Assembly (NCBI GenBank): GCA_910585245.1
Contig: CAJUCO010000038.1
Span: 1 to 24,229 of the forward strand
Length of the DNA: 24,229 nt
From: an uncultured Oscillibacter sp.
Lineage (GTDB): Bacteria; Bacillota; Clostridia; Oscillospirales; Oscillospiraceae
Reading direction: 5' to 3'
Below, piece by piece: positions 1 through 7,017 of the stretch. The position numbers and the translations under genes are program-made. Below the pieces are notes generated by a model. The model had not been told where the DNA came from. It saw only the letters and a program-made list of their open reading frames with translations, and searched no databases. Position 1 is the stretch's first letter; each line of letters begins with the position of its first letter.

Positions 1-471
1 GCTCCGTTCCTTCCTCCTCTCCCCACGCGGCAGGCCGCGCGGGGGCCCCTGTTTTTCTTGCCAGAAGAAAACGAGACTGCGCCCGCAGGCGCGTGTCGGA
101 GGCCAACCGCCGCGAAGCGGCGGCTCTTAGGCCGGAGACAAACGGGCCGTGCACGGTCCACTGGGCGGCTCTTAATGGCTTTGCCATTTAGAGCCGCCGC
201 GTCCTCCTTGCGAGGAAAAGAGAAAAAGAAGTAACGGGGGACGATACGGGGGCGCGCCTGAATGAACGGCGGAGCCGGAATGACTTCCCACGCGCAATGA
301 GATTGGGCGGGGGTTTGTTCCTCGACGAATGGACCAGCTCCTCTTTTTGCTGCCGCTCACCTGGTGATAGAGGGTAGGTGTCCGCCTTTTCTGGAACTTC
401 CCTTCTATCGATAGAACATCCTATAGGGGAGGGGTTCTGTCCCTTCCCCTCCGGCTTCCGCCCACCTCTCC
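1..471. repeat. Non-coding repeat-rich region, left copy of the XRE-module flank
   Basis: I see no convincing gene here. Three blocks recur right of uvrA: positions 142-160 match 815-onward block 3815-3833 exactly (19 nt, containing CCGTGCACGG), 216-243 match 3833-3860 exactly (28 nt), and 326-357 match 3946-3977 with one mismatch (32 nt). The blocks keep the same order and orientation relative to the neighbouring XRE gene. A hairpin with 9 of 10 pairs (AGGGGAGGGG at 425-434 against CCCTTCCCCT at 441-450) lies just downstream of the XRE gene and may act as a weak terminator, although it has no T-run. The segment 1-141 has small hairpins (for example around 106-122) but nothing I can name. Open frames across the region change meaning between copies and look spurious. 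Confidence 0.7.
164..198. repeat. Hairpin insertion inside the left repeat
   Basis: A 16-nt arm at 164-179 pairs with 183-198 with one mismatch around a 3-nt loop. It sits in a segment of about 55 nt (161-215) that is absent from the otherwise matching right-hand copy, where the 19-nt and 28-nt blocks share a single A. It therefore looks like a small palindromic unit inserted into, or lost from, one copy. Confidence 0.55.
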
Positions 472-720
472 TCAAGTCCCCTTGGCAGCCCCTCCCCGCC
501 GCGTGGGGTCGTCGGTGATGCCCAGCAAATAGTCCGCACTTACTTCAAAATACCCTGCCAGAGTGCGCAATGTCAAGACGGAAATGTTAATTTCCCCCTT
601 TTCTATCTTTTGATAATGCCGTTGTGTAACGCCTATCAACTCTCCTACTTCCCTTTGGTATAAGCGCCGTTCCTTCCGCAGAGCTTTCAGGCGTGTGCCC
701 AAGATTTGAAGCGTATCCAT
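472..720 (-). CDS. Small XRE-family helix-turn-helix repressor (left copy)
   Basis: The 82-residue product is essentially a single Cro/CI-type HTH_3 domain. The scanning pattern RLKALRKER.. YQREVGELIG (helices 1-2) and the recognition segment VTQRHYQKIEKGE are visible at residues 10-43, followed by the usual tail ISVLTLRTLAGYFEVSADYLLG. It is close (about two thirds identical by eye) to the XRE protein at 4041-4259, so the two are paralogues that flank uvrA. The ATG at 720 has an AAGGAG site 8-10 nt upstream. A promoter on the opposite strand starts immediately upstream and overlaps a palindrome that is the likely operator, so autoregulation is probable. The last ten residues (GGAAKGT region) are not shared with the paralogue. 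The natural target gene is not obvious, because the divergent promoter here faces the 3' end of uvrA. Confidence 0.85.
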   Translation of the reverse strand: MDTLQILGTRLKALRKERRLYQREVGELIGVTQRHYQKIEKGEINISVLTLRTLAGYFEVSADYLLGITDDPTRRGGAAKGT

Positions 721-730
721 AAAAAACTCC

Positions 731-759
731 TTGGCAGGTATTATTTAATGAGTTATAAT
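731..759 (+). promoter_or_regulatory. Divergent promoter with operator-like palindrome and no gene behind it
   Basis: TTGGCA (731-736), a 17-bp spacer and a perfect TATAAT (754-759) face right. The -10 overlaps TATAAT-ggt-ATTATT, which matches the exact palindrome in the right-hand module with one change. The transcript would run into the end of uvrA in antisense, and no gene with a ribosome binding site follows. It is probably a relic of the module's lost partner gene or a source of antisense RNA. Confidence 0.65.
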
Positions 760-814
760 GGTATTATTAAAATTCCTATTTATGGAGAGAGAAGAATGCC
801 ATGCTAAATGGAAA

Positions 815-3643
815 TCACCGCACCAAGACCTTCTTCAGATACTGCCCGGTGTACGATTCCTTACAGGCGGCCACGTTCTCCGGCGTGCCGGTGCAGACGA
901 TGTTCCCTCCGCCGTCGCCCCCCTCGGGGCCCAGGTCGATGATCCAGTCCGCGGATTTGATGACATCCAGATTATGCTCGATCACCACCACTGTGTTGCC
1001 GCTGTCCACCAGACGCTGGAGCACCTCCAGGAGCTTACGCACATCGTCGGTGTGCAGTCCCGTGGTGGGCTCGTCCAGGATATAGATGGTCTTCCCCGTG
1101 GCCTGCTTGGAAAGCTCCGTGGCCAGCTTCACCCGCTGGGCCTCGCCGCCGGAGAGCTCCGTGGAAGGCTGGCCCAGCTTCACATACCCCAGGCCCACGT
1201 CCTGGAGGGTCTGGAGGCGGTTGCGCAACTTTGGAAGGGGCGCGAAGAATTCCAGCGCCTCGTCCACCGTCATACCCAGCACCTCGGAGATGTTCTTCCC
1301 CTTGTAGTGGACCTCCAGGGTCTCCCGGTTATACCGCCGTCCCTTGCACACCTCACAGGGGACGAAGATGTCCGGCAGGAAGTGCATTTCGATTTTCAGC
1401 ACCCCATCGCCGGAACAGGCCTCACAGCGGCCCCCCCGGACGTTGAAGCTGAACCTGCCCGGGCCGTAGCCCCGGCTCTTGGCCTCCTGGGTGGAGGCGT
1501 AGAGGTCCCGAATGTCGTTGAAGAGATTTGTGTAGGTGGCAGGGTTGGACCGGGGCGTCCGGCCGATGGGGCTTTGATCAATGCTGACCACCTTGTCCAG
1601 GTGCTCCAGGCCGTCAATTCCAGCGCACTTGCCGGGGTGGACCTTCATGCGCATCAGCTCCGCCCCCAGGCGCTTGAAGAGCACCTCGTTCACCAGGGAC
1701 GACTTGCCGCTGCCCGACACGCCGGTAACCACGGTGAAGGTCCCCAGGGGGAAGTCCACGTCCACTTTCCGGAGGTTGTTCTCCTCCGCCCCCCGGACGT
1801 GGAGAAATTTTCCGTTTCCGGGGCGGCGGACGGCGGGAATGGGCACCGTTTTCTTCCCGGAGAGGTACTGGCCCGTCAGGGAATGGGGGTTTGCCATGAC
1901 CTCCTCCGGCGTACCGGCGGCCACCACCTCCCCGCCGTGGACACCGGCGCCGGGGCCGATGTCAATGAGGTAGTCCGCTTCCCGCATGGTGTCTTCGTCG
2001 TGCTCCACCACCAGAAGGGTATTGCCCAGGTTCTGGAGATTTCGGAGGGTGGATAGCAACTTGTCGTTGTCCCGCTGGTGCAGGCCGATGGAGGGCTCGT
2101 CCAGAATATAGAGAACCCCCATGAGGCTGGAGCCAATCTGAGTCGCCAGCCGGATGCGCTGGCTCTCCCCGCCGGAGAGGGTCCCGGCGGCCCGGCTCAA
2201 GGTCAGATAGCCCAGTCCCACGGACTGGAGGAAGCCCAGGCGGGACTTGATCTCCTTTAAAATCCGCCCGGCAATCAGGTTTTGCTGATCCGTCAGCTCC
2301 AGCCCCTCCACCCAACTCAGCTCGTCCACCACGCTGAGGCGGGTCAGGGCGTCGATGTCCTTGTCTCCCACGGTCACGGCCAGGGACTCCTTCTTCAGCC
2401 GCCGGCCCTTGCAGGTGGGGCAGGGGCACTCCGCCATCAGCTCCTCCAGCTCCCGCTTGCTGGCGTCGCTCTGGGTCTCCTGGTAACGGCGCTCCACGTT
2501 GTTGCAGATGCCCTCGAAGGGCTGGTACAGCACGCCTTTGCCTCTGGGTTGGTCATAATGAAGCTCCAGCTTCTCCCCCTTGGTGCCATAGAGGATGATG
2601 TCCTTCGCCTCGGCGGAGAGGCTCTCCCAGGGCGTGTCCAGAGAGAACTGGTATTTTTTCGACAGGGCGTCAAAGTACATCCGGGAAATGCCGTCGGAGC
2701 GGATATTTCCCCAGCCGCTGGCCTGAATGGCCCCCTCCAGGATGGACTTTTTCGGTTCCGGAACCACCAGTCCAACGTCCACCTTCAACTGGCTCCCCAG
2801 CCCCGTGCAGGTGGGGCAGGCGCCAAAGGGGTTATTAAAGGAGAACATCCGGGGGGTCAACTCCTCGATGGAGACGCCGCAGTCCTCGCAAGCGTAATTC
2901 TGGGAGAACACCAGGTCCCGCTCCTCCCGAAGCAGGTTGATCACCGCCAGCCCGCCGGAGAGGTTGGAGGCGGTCTCCACGCTGTCCGTCAGACGCTGCT
3001 GGATATCCGGGCGGATAATCAGGCGGTCGATGATGACTTCGATGGTGTGCTTTTTGTTTTTTTCCAGCTTGATTTCCTCGTCCAACTCATAGAGGTTTCC
3101 ATCAACGCGAACCCGGACGTAACCGGAGCGCTTGGCGTCTTCAAAAACCTTGGCGTGCTCGCCTTTCTTTCCCCGGATCACAGGGGCGCAGACCTGAATC
3201 CGGGTGCCCTCCGGCAGGGCCAGCACCTGGTCGATGATCTGGTCAATGGTCTGTTGACGGATGACCTTGCCGCACTTGGGGCAGTGGGGGGTGCCCACCC
3301 GGGCCCACAAAAGGCGGAGGTAGTCGTAGATCTCCGTGACGGTGCCCACGGTGGACCGGGGGTTTTTCGAGGTGGTTTTCTGGTCGATGGAGATGGCCGG
3401 GGACAAGCCCTCGATATAGTCCACGTCCGGCTTTTCCATCTGGCCCAGGAACATCCGGGCATAGGAGCTGAGGGACTCCACATAGCGCCGCTGACCCTCG
3501 GCATAGATGGTGTCGAAGGCCAGAGACGACTTGCCGGAGCCGGAGAGGCCCGTCATCACCACCAGTTTATCCCGTGGAATGGTCACGTCGATGTTTTTTA
3601 AATTGTTGGCCCTCGCGCCTTTTACTATGATTTTATCCTGCAT
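815..3643 (-). CDS. uvrA: Excinuclease ABC subunit A, DNA-damage recognition ATPase
   Basis: UvrA scans DNA for helix-distorting lesions as a dimer and loads UvrB in nucleotide-excision repair. The 942-residue length is normal for the family. It carries two ABC ATPase modules: Walker A GLSGSGKSS near residue 32 and GVSGSGKSS near 643, with signature LSGGE near 489 and 830, each followed by ILDEP. Zinc-binding cysteine pairs are present, including CPKC near residue 120, CEDC/CPTC in the insertion domain and CEAC/CEVC near 739. The ATG at 3643 is preceded by AAGGAG at an 11-nt distance and starts the conserved MQDKIIVKGARANNL N-terminus. It is monocistronic here, while uvrB lies 3.4 kb away on the same strand. 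Its promoter contains a LexA-like half-site. Long open frames on the opposite strand are composition artefacts. Confidence 0.98.
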   Translation of the reverse strand: MQDKIIVKGARANNLKNIDVTIPRDKLVVMTGLSGSGKSSLAFDTIYAEGQRRYVESLSSYARMFLGQMEKPDVDYIEGLSPAISIDQKTTSKNPRSTVGTVTEIYDYLRLLWARVGTPHCPKCGKVIRQQTIDQIIDQVLALPEGTRIQVCAPVIRGKKGEHAKVFEDAKRSGYVRVRVDGNLYELDEEIKLEKNKKHTIEVIIDRLIIRPDIQQRLTDSVETASNLSGGLAVINLLREERDLVFSQNYACEDCGVSIEELTPRMFSFNNPFGACPTCTGLGSQLKVDVGLVVPEPKKSILEGAIQASGWGNIRSDGISRMYFDALSKKYQFSLDTPWESLSAEAKDIILYGTKGEKLELHYDQPRGKGVLYQPFEGICNNVERRYQETQSDASKRELEELMAECPCPTCKGRRLKKESLAVTVGDKDIDALTRLSVVDELSWVEGLELTDQQNLIAGRILKEIKSRLGFLQSVGLGYLTLSRAAGTLSGGESQRIRLATQIGSSLMGVLYILDEPSIGLHQRDNDKLLSTLRNLQNLGNTLLVVEHDEDTMREADYLIDIGPGAGVHGGEVVAAGTPEEVMANPHSLTGQYLSGKKTVPIPAVRRPGNGKFLHVRGAEENNLRKVDVDFPLGTFTVVTGVSGSGKSSLVNEVLFKRLGAELMRMKVHPGKCAGIDGLEHLDKVVSIDQSPIGRTPRSNPATYTNLFNDIRDLYASTQEAKSRGYGPGRFSFNVRGGRCEACSGDGVLKIEMHFLPDIFVPCEVCKGRRYNRETLEVHYKGKNISEVLGMTVDEALEFFAPLPKLRNRLQTLQDVGLGYVKLGQPSTELSGGEAQRVKLATELSKQATGKTIYILDEPTTGLHTDDVRKLLEVLQRLVDSGNTVVVIEHNLDVIKSADWIIDLGPEGGDGGGNIVCTGTPENVAACKESYTGQYLKKVLVR

Positions 3644-3699
3644 GGATGGATTGTCTCCTTTGCGTGTTGTCAGGGCGCGTCTCGGCGGGCCCGCTCTTT

Positions 3700-3728
3700 A
3701 GAGTAATCGAACAAATTTTTTATGTCAA
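3700..3728 (-). promoter_or_regulatory. uvrA promoter with a degenerate LexA half-site
   Basis: On the minus strand TTGACA (3723-3728) and TACTCT (3700-3705) are 17 bp apart. The -10 is poor (3 of 6). The spacer holds CGAACAAATTTTTT (read on the plus strand, 3708-3721): the left half matches the Gram-positive LexA box CGAACRNRYGTTYG, but the right half is degenerate. The 11-mer ATCGAACAAAT is shared with the uvrB promoter. SOS control is an inference. Confidence 0.55.
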
Positions 3729-3781
3729 GAGGTTTTTTGGGGGATTCAGCCATGATGATGGCTGGTGCAATGCACCCCCCA

Positions 3782-3815
3782 TTTTCTCTTTTTCTTCCAG
3801 AAGAAAAAGAGAAAA
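3782..3815. repeat. Perfect 34-bp A/T-rich palindrome
   Basis: Two 16-nt arms (3782-3797 and 3800-3815) are exact reverse complements separated by CA. The right arm resembles the AAAGAGAAAAAGAA block that recurs at 3834-3848 and at 217-231. A degraded version lies near 53-80 in the left copy. It would form a cruciform or a strong RNA hairpin between the uvrA promoter and the right-hand module. Confidence 0.7.
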
Positions 3816-4040
3816 CGGGCCGTGCACGGTCCAAAAGAGAAAAAGAAGTAACGGGGGACGCGACGGGGGCGCGCCTGAAGTCTGGAGGACAAGTACGCAA
3901 TGGCTCTGCCCGCGGCGTGGTGCGGGCGGGGGTTTGGGAGGTTATCGAATGGACCAGCTCCTCTTTTCGCTGCCGCTAATGCTCTGGTAACCGGACCCTT
4001 AGGGGCGGACCTATGGGTCCGCCCTTCCCCTGGCTTCCGC
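3815..4040. repeat. Right copy of the XRE-module flank
   Basis: This stretch contains the same ordered blocks as the left flank (3815-3833, 3833-3860 and 3946-3977). It ends in an 11-bp hairpin at 4001-4026 (core GGGCGGACC/GGTCCGCCC, loop TATG) that lies 15 nt downstream of the XRE stop codon and could be its terminator, although no T-run follows. No open frame here has a ribosome binding site and family-like sequence. Confidence 0.65.
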
Positions 4041-4259
4041 CTATCTCTCCTCAGACCGCCCCAGCAAATAGTCGGTACTCACTCCAAAATAATCCGCCAG
4101 GGTGCATAATGTCAAGGCTGAAATGTTGATTTCTCCATACTCAATTTTCTGATAGTGGCGGAGTGTAATTCCAAGCAATTCTCCCATTTCCCGCTGATAT
4201 ATTCGCCGTTCTTTCCGTAAGGCCTTTAGCCGTACGCTGAAAACTTCCAAGGTCTTCAT
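4041..4259 (-). CDS. Small XRE-family helix-turn-helix repressor (right copy)
   Basis: The 72-residue protein is a stand-alone Cro/CI HTH domain: RLKALRKERRIYQREMGELL forms helices 1-2, GITLRHYQKIEYGE the recognition region, and the ending ADYFGVSTDYLLGRSEER is typical of clostridial phage-type regulators. It is a paralogue of the 472-720 product, with conserved length and spacing from its start to the divergent promoter. The ATG at 4259 has AAGGAG about 8 nt upstream. The intergenic region contains a perfect palindrome, TATAAT-AGC-ATTATA, covering the -10 box of the divergent gene at 4328. The simplest reading is a repressor controlling itself and the 84-residue protein. No ligand-binding or peptidase domain is present, so release from DNA would need another factor. 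Confidence 0.85.
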   Translation of the reverse strand: MKTLEVFSVRLKALRKERRIYQREMGELLGITLRHYQKIEYGEINISALTLCTLADYFGVSTDYLLGRSEER

Positions 4260-4268
4260 AGAAACTCC

Positions 4269-4306
4269 TTGACATATGAATTTTAAAGAGGTATAATAGC
4301 ATTATA
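4269..4306 (+). promoter_or_regulatory. Divergent promoter with palindromic operator
   Basis: TTGACA (4269-4274), a 17-bp spacer and TATAAT (4292-4297) form a consensus sigma-A promoter for the small gene at 4328. TATAAT-AGC-ATTATA (4292-4306) is an exact 6+3+6 palindrome covering the -10, conserved with one mismatch in the left module. It is the best candidate site for the XRE repressor encoded next door. Confidence 0.75.
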
Positions 4307-4327
4307 ATAATTCATGTGGTGATGATT

Positions 4328-4582
4328 ATGGACCCAACCATCGAAAAACTTTTCGACGCCTATGGCGAGTCCGTTCTGAAAGAGCTGAACAATTTTCCTC
4401 ATGGGGAGCTGGTCGACCTTCTAAATGCCCTCCCGATTGAGGAACGCCGCCGAATCCACATTTACGATCAGGTCAGTCACTACTATTATCAATGGTCCGC
4501 CGACGCCTTCGCCGTCGGCCTACATCTGGGCCTTTCCCTTTTAAATAATGATATCCGCCGTTTCCGCCCGGAGAAGATCTAG
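4328..4582 (+). CDS. Small helical protein, possible DUF6809-like, partner of XRE gene
   Basis: The 84-residue product (from the ATG at 4328; an upstream in-frame GTG at 4316 would add four residues) has no signal peptide or membrane segment. It looks all-helical, with an acidic N-terminal half and the tail WSADAFAVGLHLGLSLL, which resembles the C-terminal F.EGFRLGARLM-type helix of small clostridial DUF6809 proteins. That resemblance is from memory and is weak. The start at 4328 is preferred because GGTG lies 6 nt upstream. Transcription from the TATAAT at 4292 would leave a very short leader. The gene is divergent from the XRE repressor and shares its operator, so the two probably form a regulatory unit. 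Its last 42 nt overlap the 3' end of ybaK, which is convergent. The function is unknown. Confidence 0.65.
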   Translation: MDPTIEKLFDAYGESVLKELNNFPHGELVDLLNALPIEERRRIHIYDQVSHYYYQWSADAFAVGLHLGLSLLNNDIRRFRPEKI

Positions 4583-5038
4583 CAGAGCCCGGGGGTCCAC
4601 CTCCACCTGTGCGCCGATTCTCCCGGCGGACACGTAGATAGTCTCAAACTCCAGGGCCGTCTGGTGGAAAATGGTGGGATAGGGCTTCTTCATGCCCACC
4701 GGGCTGCACCCGCCCCGGATGTATCCCGTCACAGCGGTGATATCCTTCACCGGCAGAAGGTCGATGGATTTCTCCCCCGCCGCCTTGGCCGCCTTTTTCA
4801 GGTCCAGGCTGTCGGGCGTGGGAATGTCGAAGACGTGATAGGCCCCGGAGGCCCCCCTTGCCACCAGGGTCTTGAAGGCCCGTCTCGGGTCCTGTTCCAG
4901 GGCCTGGGCCACGTGGACACCGTAGTCCCGGGTGCCCTCCGGGCCCTCTTCCTCTTCATAGAAATGGGGGGTATAGGGGATTTTCTTTTGGTCCAAAATC
5001 CGCATCACATTGGTTTTCTCATCTTTTTTCTTTGCCAT
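4541..5038 (-). CDS. ybaK: Cys-tRNA(Pro)/Cys-tRNA deacylase, YbaK/EbsC family
   Basis: YbaK hydrolyses cysteine mis-attached to tRNA(Pro) by prolyl-tRNA synthetase. The 165-residue length is typical. The family pattern is clear: N-terminal TNVMRILDQKKIPYTPHFYE, then FKTLVARG, the invariant lysine region DLKKAAKAAGEKSIDLLPV, the GYIRGGCSPVGMKK loop, and the terminal IYVSAGRIGAQVEVDP. The ATG at 5038 is only 3 nt beyond the stop of the EamA transporter gene, and its ribosome binding site (GAGGTGA) overlaps that stop, so the two are translationally coupled. It is the last gene of the minus-strand cluster beginning at uvrB. Its 3' end overlaps the convergent small gene by 42 nt. Confidence 0.93.
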   Translation of the reverse strand: MAKKKDEKTNVMRILDQKKIPYTPHFYEEEEGPEGTRDYGVHVAQALEQDPRRAFKTLVARGASGAYHVFDIPTPDSLDLKKAAKAAGEKSIDLLPVKDITAVTGYIRGGCSPVGMKKPYPTIFHQTALEFETIYVSAGRIGAQVEVDPRALLDLLRAETADIII

Positions 5039-5041
5039 GGT

Positions 5042-5914
5042 TCACCTCAAAATAGACACGCCCGCCAGGACCAGGAGGATTCCCAACGCCGTCAGCGGCC
5101 CCATGGGTTCGCCAAAGGCCAAGACCCCCGTCAGGGCGGCCACCACCGGTTCCAGGCTGGCCAGAATGGAGGCCCTCCCCGGTTCCATCCGGGCAAGGCC
5201 CCAGGTATACAGGATGTAAGGCGCCGCGGTGGAAAGCACCGCAAGGGCCAGGGCCGTTCCCCATACGCCGGGATTTCCGGCGAAGGCCGCCGCCAGCTCC
5301 GCCGGGCGGAGCAGCGCCAGGGAGGCCGGCCCCGCGAAGAGGAAGGTCCAGACCGTCACTGTCAGGGGCGGGTAGTGGGCCAGGGCGTACCGGCCGAAGA
5401 CGCTGTAAAGCGCGTAGAAAAATCCGGACCCCAGCCCCAGGAGAATACCGGGAACCGTGACGGACAGCCCGCCGCTGAACACGCCGCAGACACACGCGCA
5501 GCCCAGCAGAGTCAGCGCCAGGGCCAGGAGCTTTTTCCCGCTCACCGGCTCCTTCCAGAGCAGGGCGGAGAGGAGCACCACGAAGGAGGGAGCGGTATAC
5601 AGCAAAATAGAGGCCACCGCCAGGGAGCAGAGCTTCTGGCAGGAAAAGTAGCACACGGTAAACAGCAGCACGCTGGCCACGCCGGTGCCGAGGAAATATT
5701 TGAGGTGCCGCCGCTCCACGTGGAAGACCCTCCGGTCCTTCACGGCGAAGAACGCCGCCAAAAGAAGCATTCCCCCCATATTCCGCACCGTCACGATGGA
5801 AAAGGGCGAGAGTCCCGCCGCCATCAGCCGCCGGTTCCATAGCCCAATCACGCCCCACAGGGCCGCCGCCGCCAGAATGGCGGCTATGGCCGGGGCTTTT
5901 TTCTGTGTCTCCAT
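5042..5914 (-). CDS. EamA-family (drug/metabolite transporter) permease
   Basis: The 290-residue protein has about ten hydrophobic segments arranged as two EamA repeats of five. Repeat 1 starts AAILAAAALWGVIGLWNR and repeat 2 starts GILLGLGSGFFYALYSVFGR. The second repeat ends in the family-typical region RASILASLEPVVAALTGVLA. Members export amino acids, nucleotides or other metabolites, and the substrate cannot be read from sequence. I place the start at the ATG at 5914 (METQKKAP...), which has GAGAGG upstream; the longer open frame to 6052 would overlap the preceding gene and has no ribosome binding site. It lies 14 nt after the unknown membrane protein gene and is coupled to ybaK. The GC content is like that of its neighbours, with no sign of recent transfer. 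Confidence 0.9.
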   Translation of the reverse strand: METQKKAPAIAAILAAAALWGVIGLWNRRLMAAGLSPFSIVTVRNMGGMLLLAAFFAVKDRRVFHVERRHLKYFLGTGVASVLLFTVCYFSCQKLCSLAVASILLYTAPSFVVLLSALLWKEPVSGKKLLALALTLLGCACVCGVFSGGLSVTVPGILLGLGSGFFYALYSVFGRYALAHYPPLTVTVWTFLFAGPASLALLRPAELAAAFAGNPGVWGTALALAVLSTAAPYILYTWGLARMEPGRASILASLEPVVAALTGVLAFGEPMGPLTALGILLVLAGVSILR

Positions 5915-5928
5915 AGGGCCTCTCGTTT

Positions 5929-6567
5929 CTATAAACCGCTCCCGGTCAGGGCCAGGAGATACCCCACCAAGGTCAGGAACAGCCCCAACCCCAGACTGAA
6001 AAAGTAGCCCAGCCAAAAGAGCTTTGTGGGCTCCGGCTGTTCCACCGTCCACATATGCCGGAGCGTAAACAACGCCTTTGGAAACGCGGCGTTGAACATG
6101 AAAAACAGCGCCAGAACCGTTACCCCTAAATAAGCGCCCCAGCTGGCCCGGACCCGGTCCGCCTCCGGCAGGGCGGCAAAAAACCGAGCGTCTTCCTCCG
6201 TAAACACGTATTCCTCCCAGCCATAGGGGGGTCCGCCTTCCCGTGGGGCGGACAGGCGCTCCGTCCGGTCCTCCGCCGCTTGATAGACCTGGGCCTCGCT
6301 CTCCCCGGCGGTAAACTCCACCCGCACGCCGCCGTCCTCCGGCAGGCAGGTTACCACAATGGGGATTTTCCGGTTATAGCCCATGCCGTACCCGCTGTAA
6401 ACCGTCCGGTCCGGCAGGTCCTCCCGGGTCATGGAGAGACCCTGGAAGGCAAGGTCCTTTTGAAACCGGCCCAGAAAAGTCAGCACAGCGAAGAGGGCGA
6501 TCATCCCCGCCAGCAGAAGCAGCGCCGCTTTTCGAAAAAGCGGCCAATCCCCAGTTGTTTTCTTCAT
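5929..6567 (-). CDS. Unknown membrane protein with three transmembrane segments
   Basis: I do not recognise the family. From the ATG at 6567 the product has 212 residues. There is one hydrophobic segment near residues 14-36 (KAALLLLAGMIALFAVLTFL), an extracytoplasmic-looking polar domain of about 110 residues rich in acidic and aromatic residues, and then two hydrophobic segments near 144-165 and 187-210. This layout suggests a small sensor-like or envelope protein. An upstream in-frame ATG at 6588 lacks a ribosome binding site, whereas GGAAAGGAAG precedes 6567, so I prefer the shorter form. It lies in the uvrB-mmcQ-eamA-ybaK cluster, 47 nt after mmcQ and 14 nt before the EamA gene. No catalytic motif was seen. 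Confidence 0.8.
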   Translation of the reverse strand: MKKTTGDWPLFRKAALLLLAGMIALFAVLTFLGRFQKDLAFQGLSMTREDLPDRTVYSGYGMGYNRKIPIVVTCLPEDGGVRVEFTAGESEAQVYQAAEDRTERLSAPREGGPPYGWEEYVFTEEDARFFAALPEADRVRASWGAYLGVTVLALFFMFNAAFPKALFTLRHMWTVEQPEPTKLFWLGYFFSLGLGLFLTLVGYLLALTGSGL

Positions 6568-6614
6568 CCTTTCCGCTTCCTTTCCCATATTGTATGACGG
6601 TTCCCAGGTCCCCT

Positions 6615-6995
6615 CTATTCTCCCAAAATCTCCCGCTGCACATACTTGGGCAGCTTCTTCAGAATCAGCTCATGGGACTGGGCGCAGAGCTCCCGGAGAA
6701 TCTCATCCGGCAAGTTCCCGTCTAGGAGACAGGCAATCCAGCTCCGCTTGTCGCAGTAAAACCCCGGCAGGATTTCCGGGTGGGCCGCCCGGAGGATTTC
6801 GCTCCGGCCGGGCTCGCATTTCAGGTTCACCAGGTCGTGTCCGTTATAGGCCTCGTCCTTCATCCCCTTGGGAGAGCAGACGGCGGCGAAGAGCTTGCCC
6901 CGTATCCTATACCGGAACCAGGCCCACTCGGGCTTATAGTCCTTCTCCGCCCCGGGGAGGGACAACAGGTATTCGTCCAGCCAATCGTATTTCAT
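6615..6995 (-). CDS. MmcQ/YjbR-family DNA-binding-fold protein
   Basis: The 126-residue protein fits the MmcQ/YjbR family (CyaY-like fold). The recognisable parts are the N-terminal acidic helix with WAWFRYRIRGKLFAAV, the NLKCEPGRSEILRAAHPEILPG strand-helix region and the near-C-terminal WIACLLDGNLPDEILRELCAQSHELI. Proteins of this fold bind DNA non-specifically in some studied cases, but the physiological role is unsettled. The ATG at 6995 has GGGAGG 7 nt upstream and lies 22 nt after the uvrB stop, so it is probably co-transcribed with uvrB and may be SOS-responsive with it. Length and sequence look intact. Confidence 0.88.
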   Translation of the reverse strand: MKYDWLDEYLLSLPGAEKDYKPEWAWFRYRIRGKLFAAVCSPKGMKDEAYNGHDLVNLKCEPGRSEILRAAHPEILPGFYCDKRSWIACLLDGNLPDEILRELCAQSHELILKKLPKYVQREILGE

Positions 6996-7017
6996 GTTCC
7001 GTCCTCCCTTTGCCCTT

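Noticed and set aside
188..475. 95-codon minus-strand frame in the left flank, and its counterpart at 3670-3900
   Set aside because: The peptides share only the segment translated from the 28-nt repeat (RRAPV.SPVTSFSL). They lack ribosome binding sites and the frame is not maintained elsewhere between copies.
758..3601. Long plus-strand open frames (758-2056 and 2282-3601) over uvrA
   Set aside because: They are antisense to a complete, motif-perfect uvrA, have no ribosome binding sites and read as low-complexity composition artefacts of high-GC third positions.
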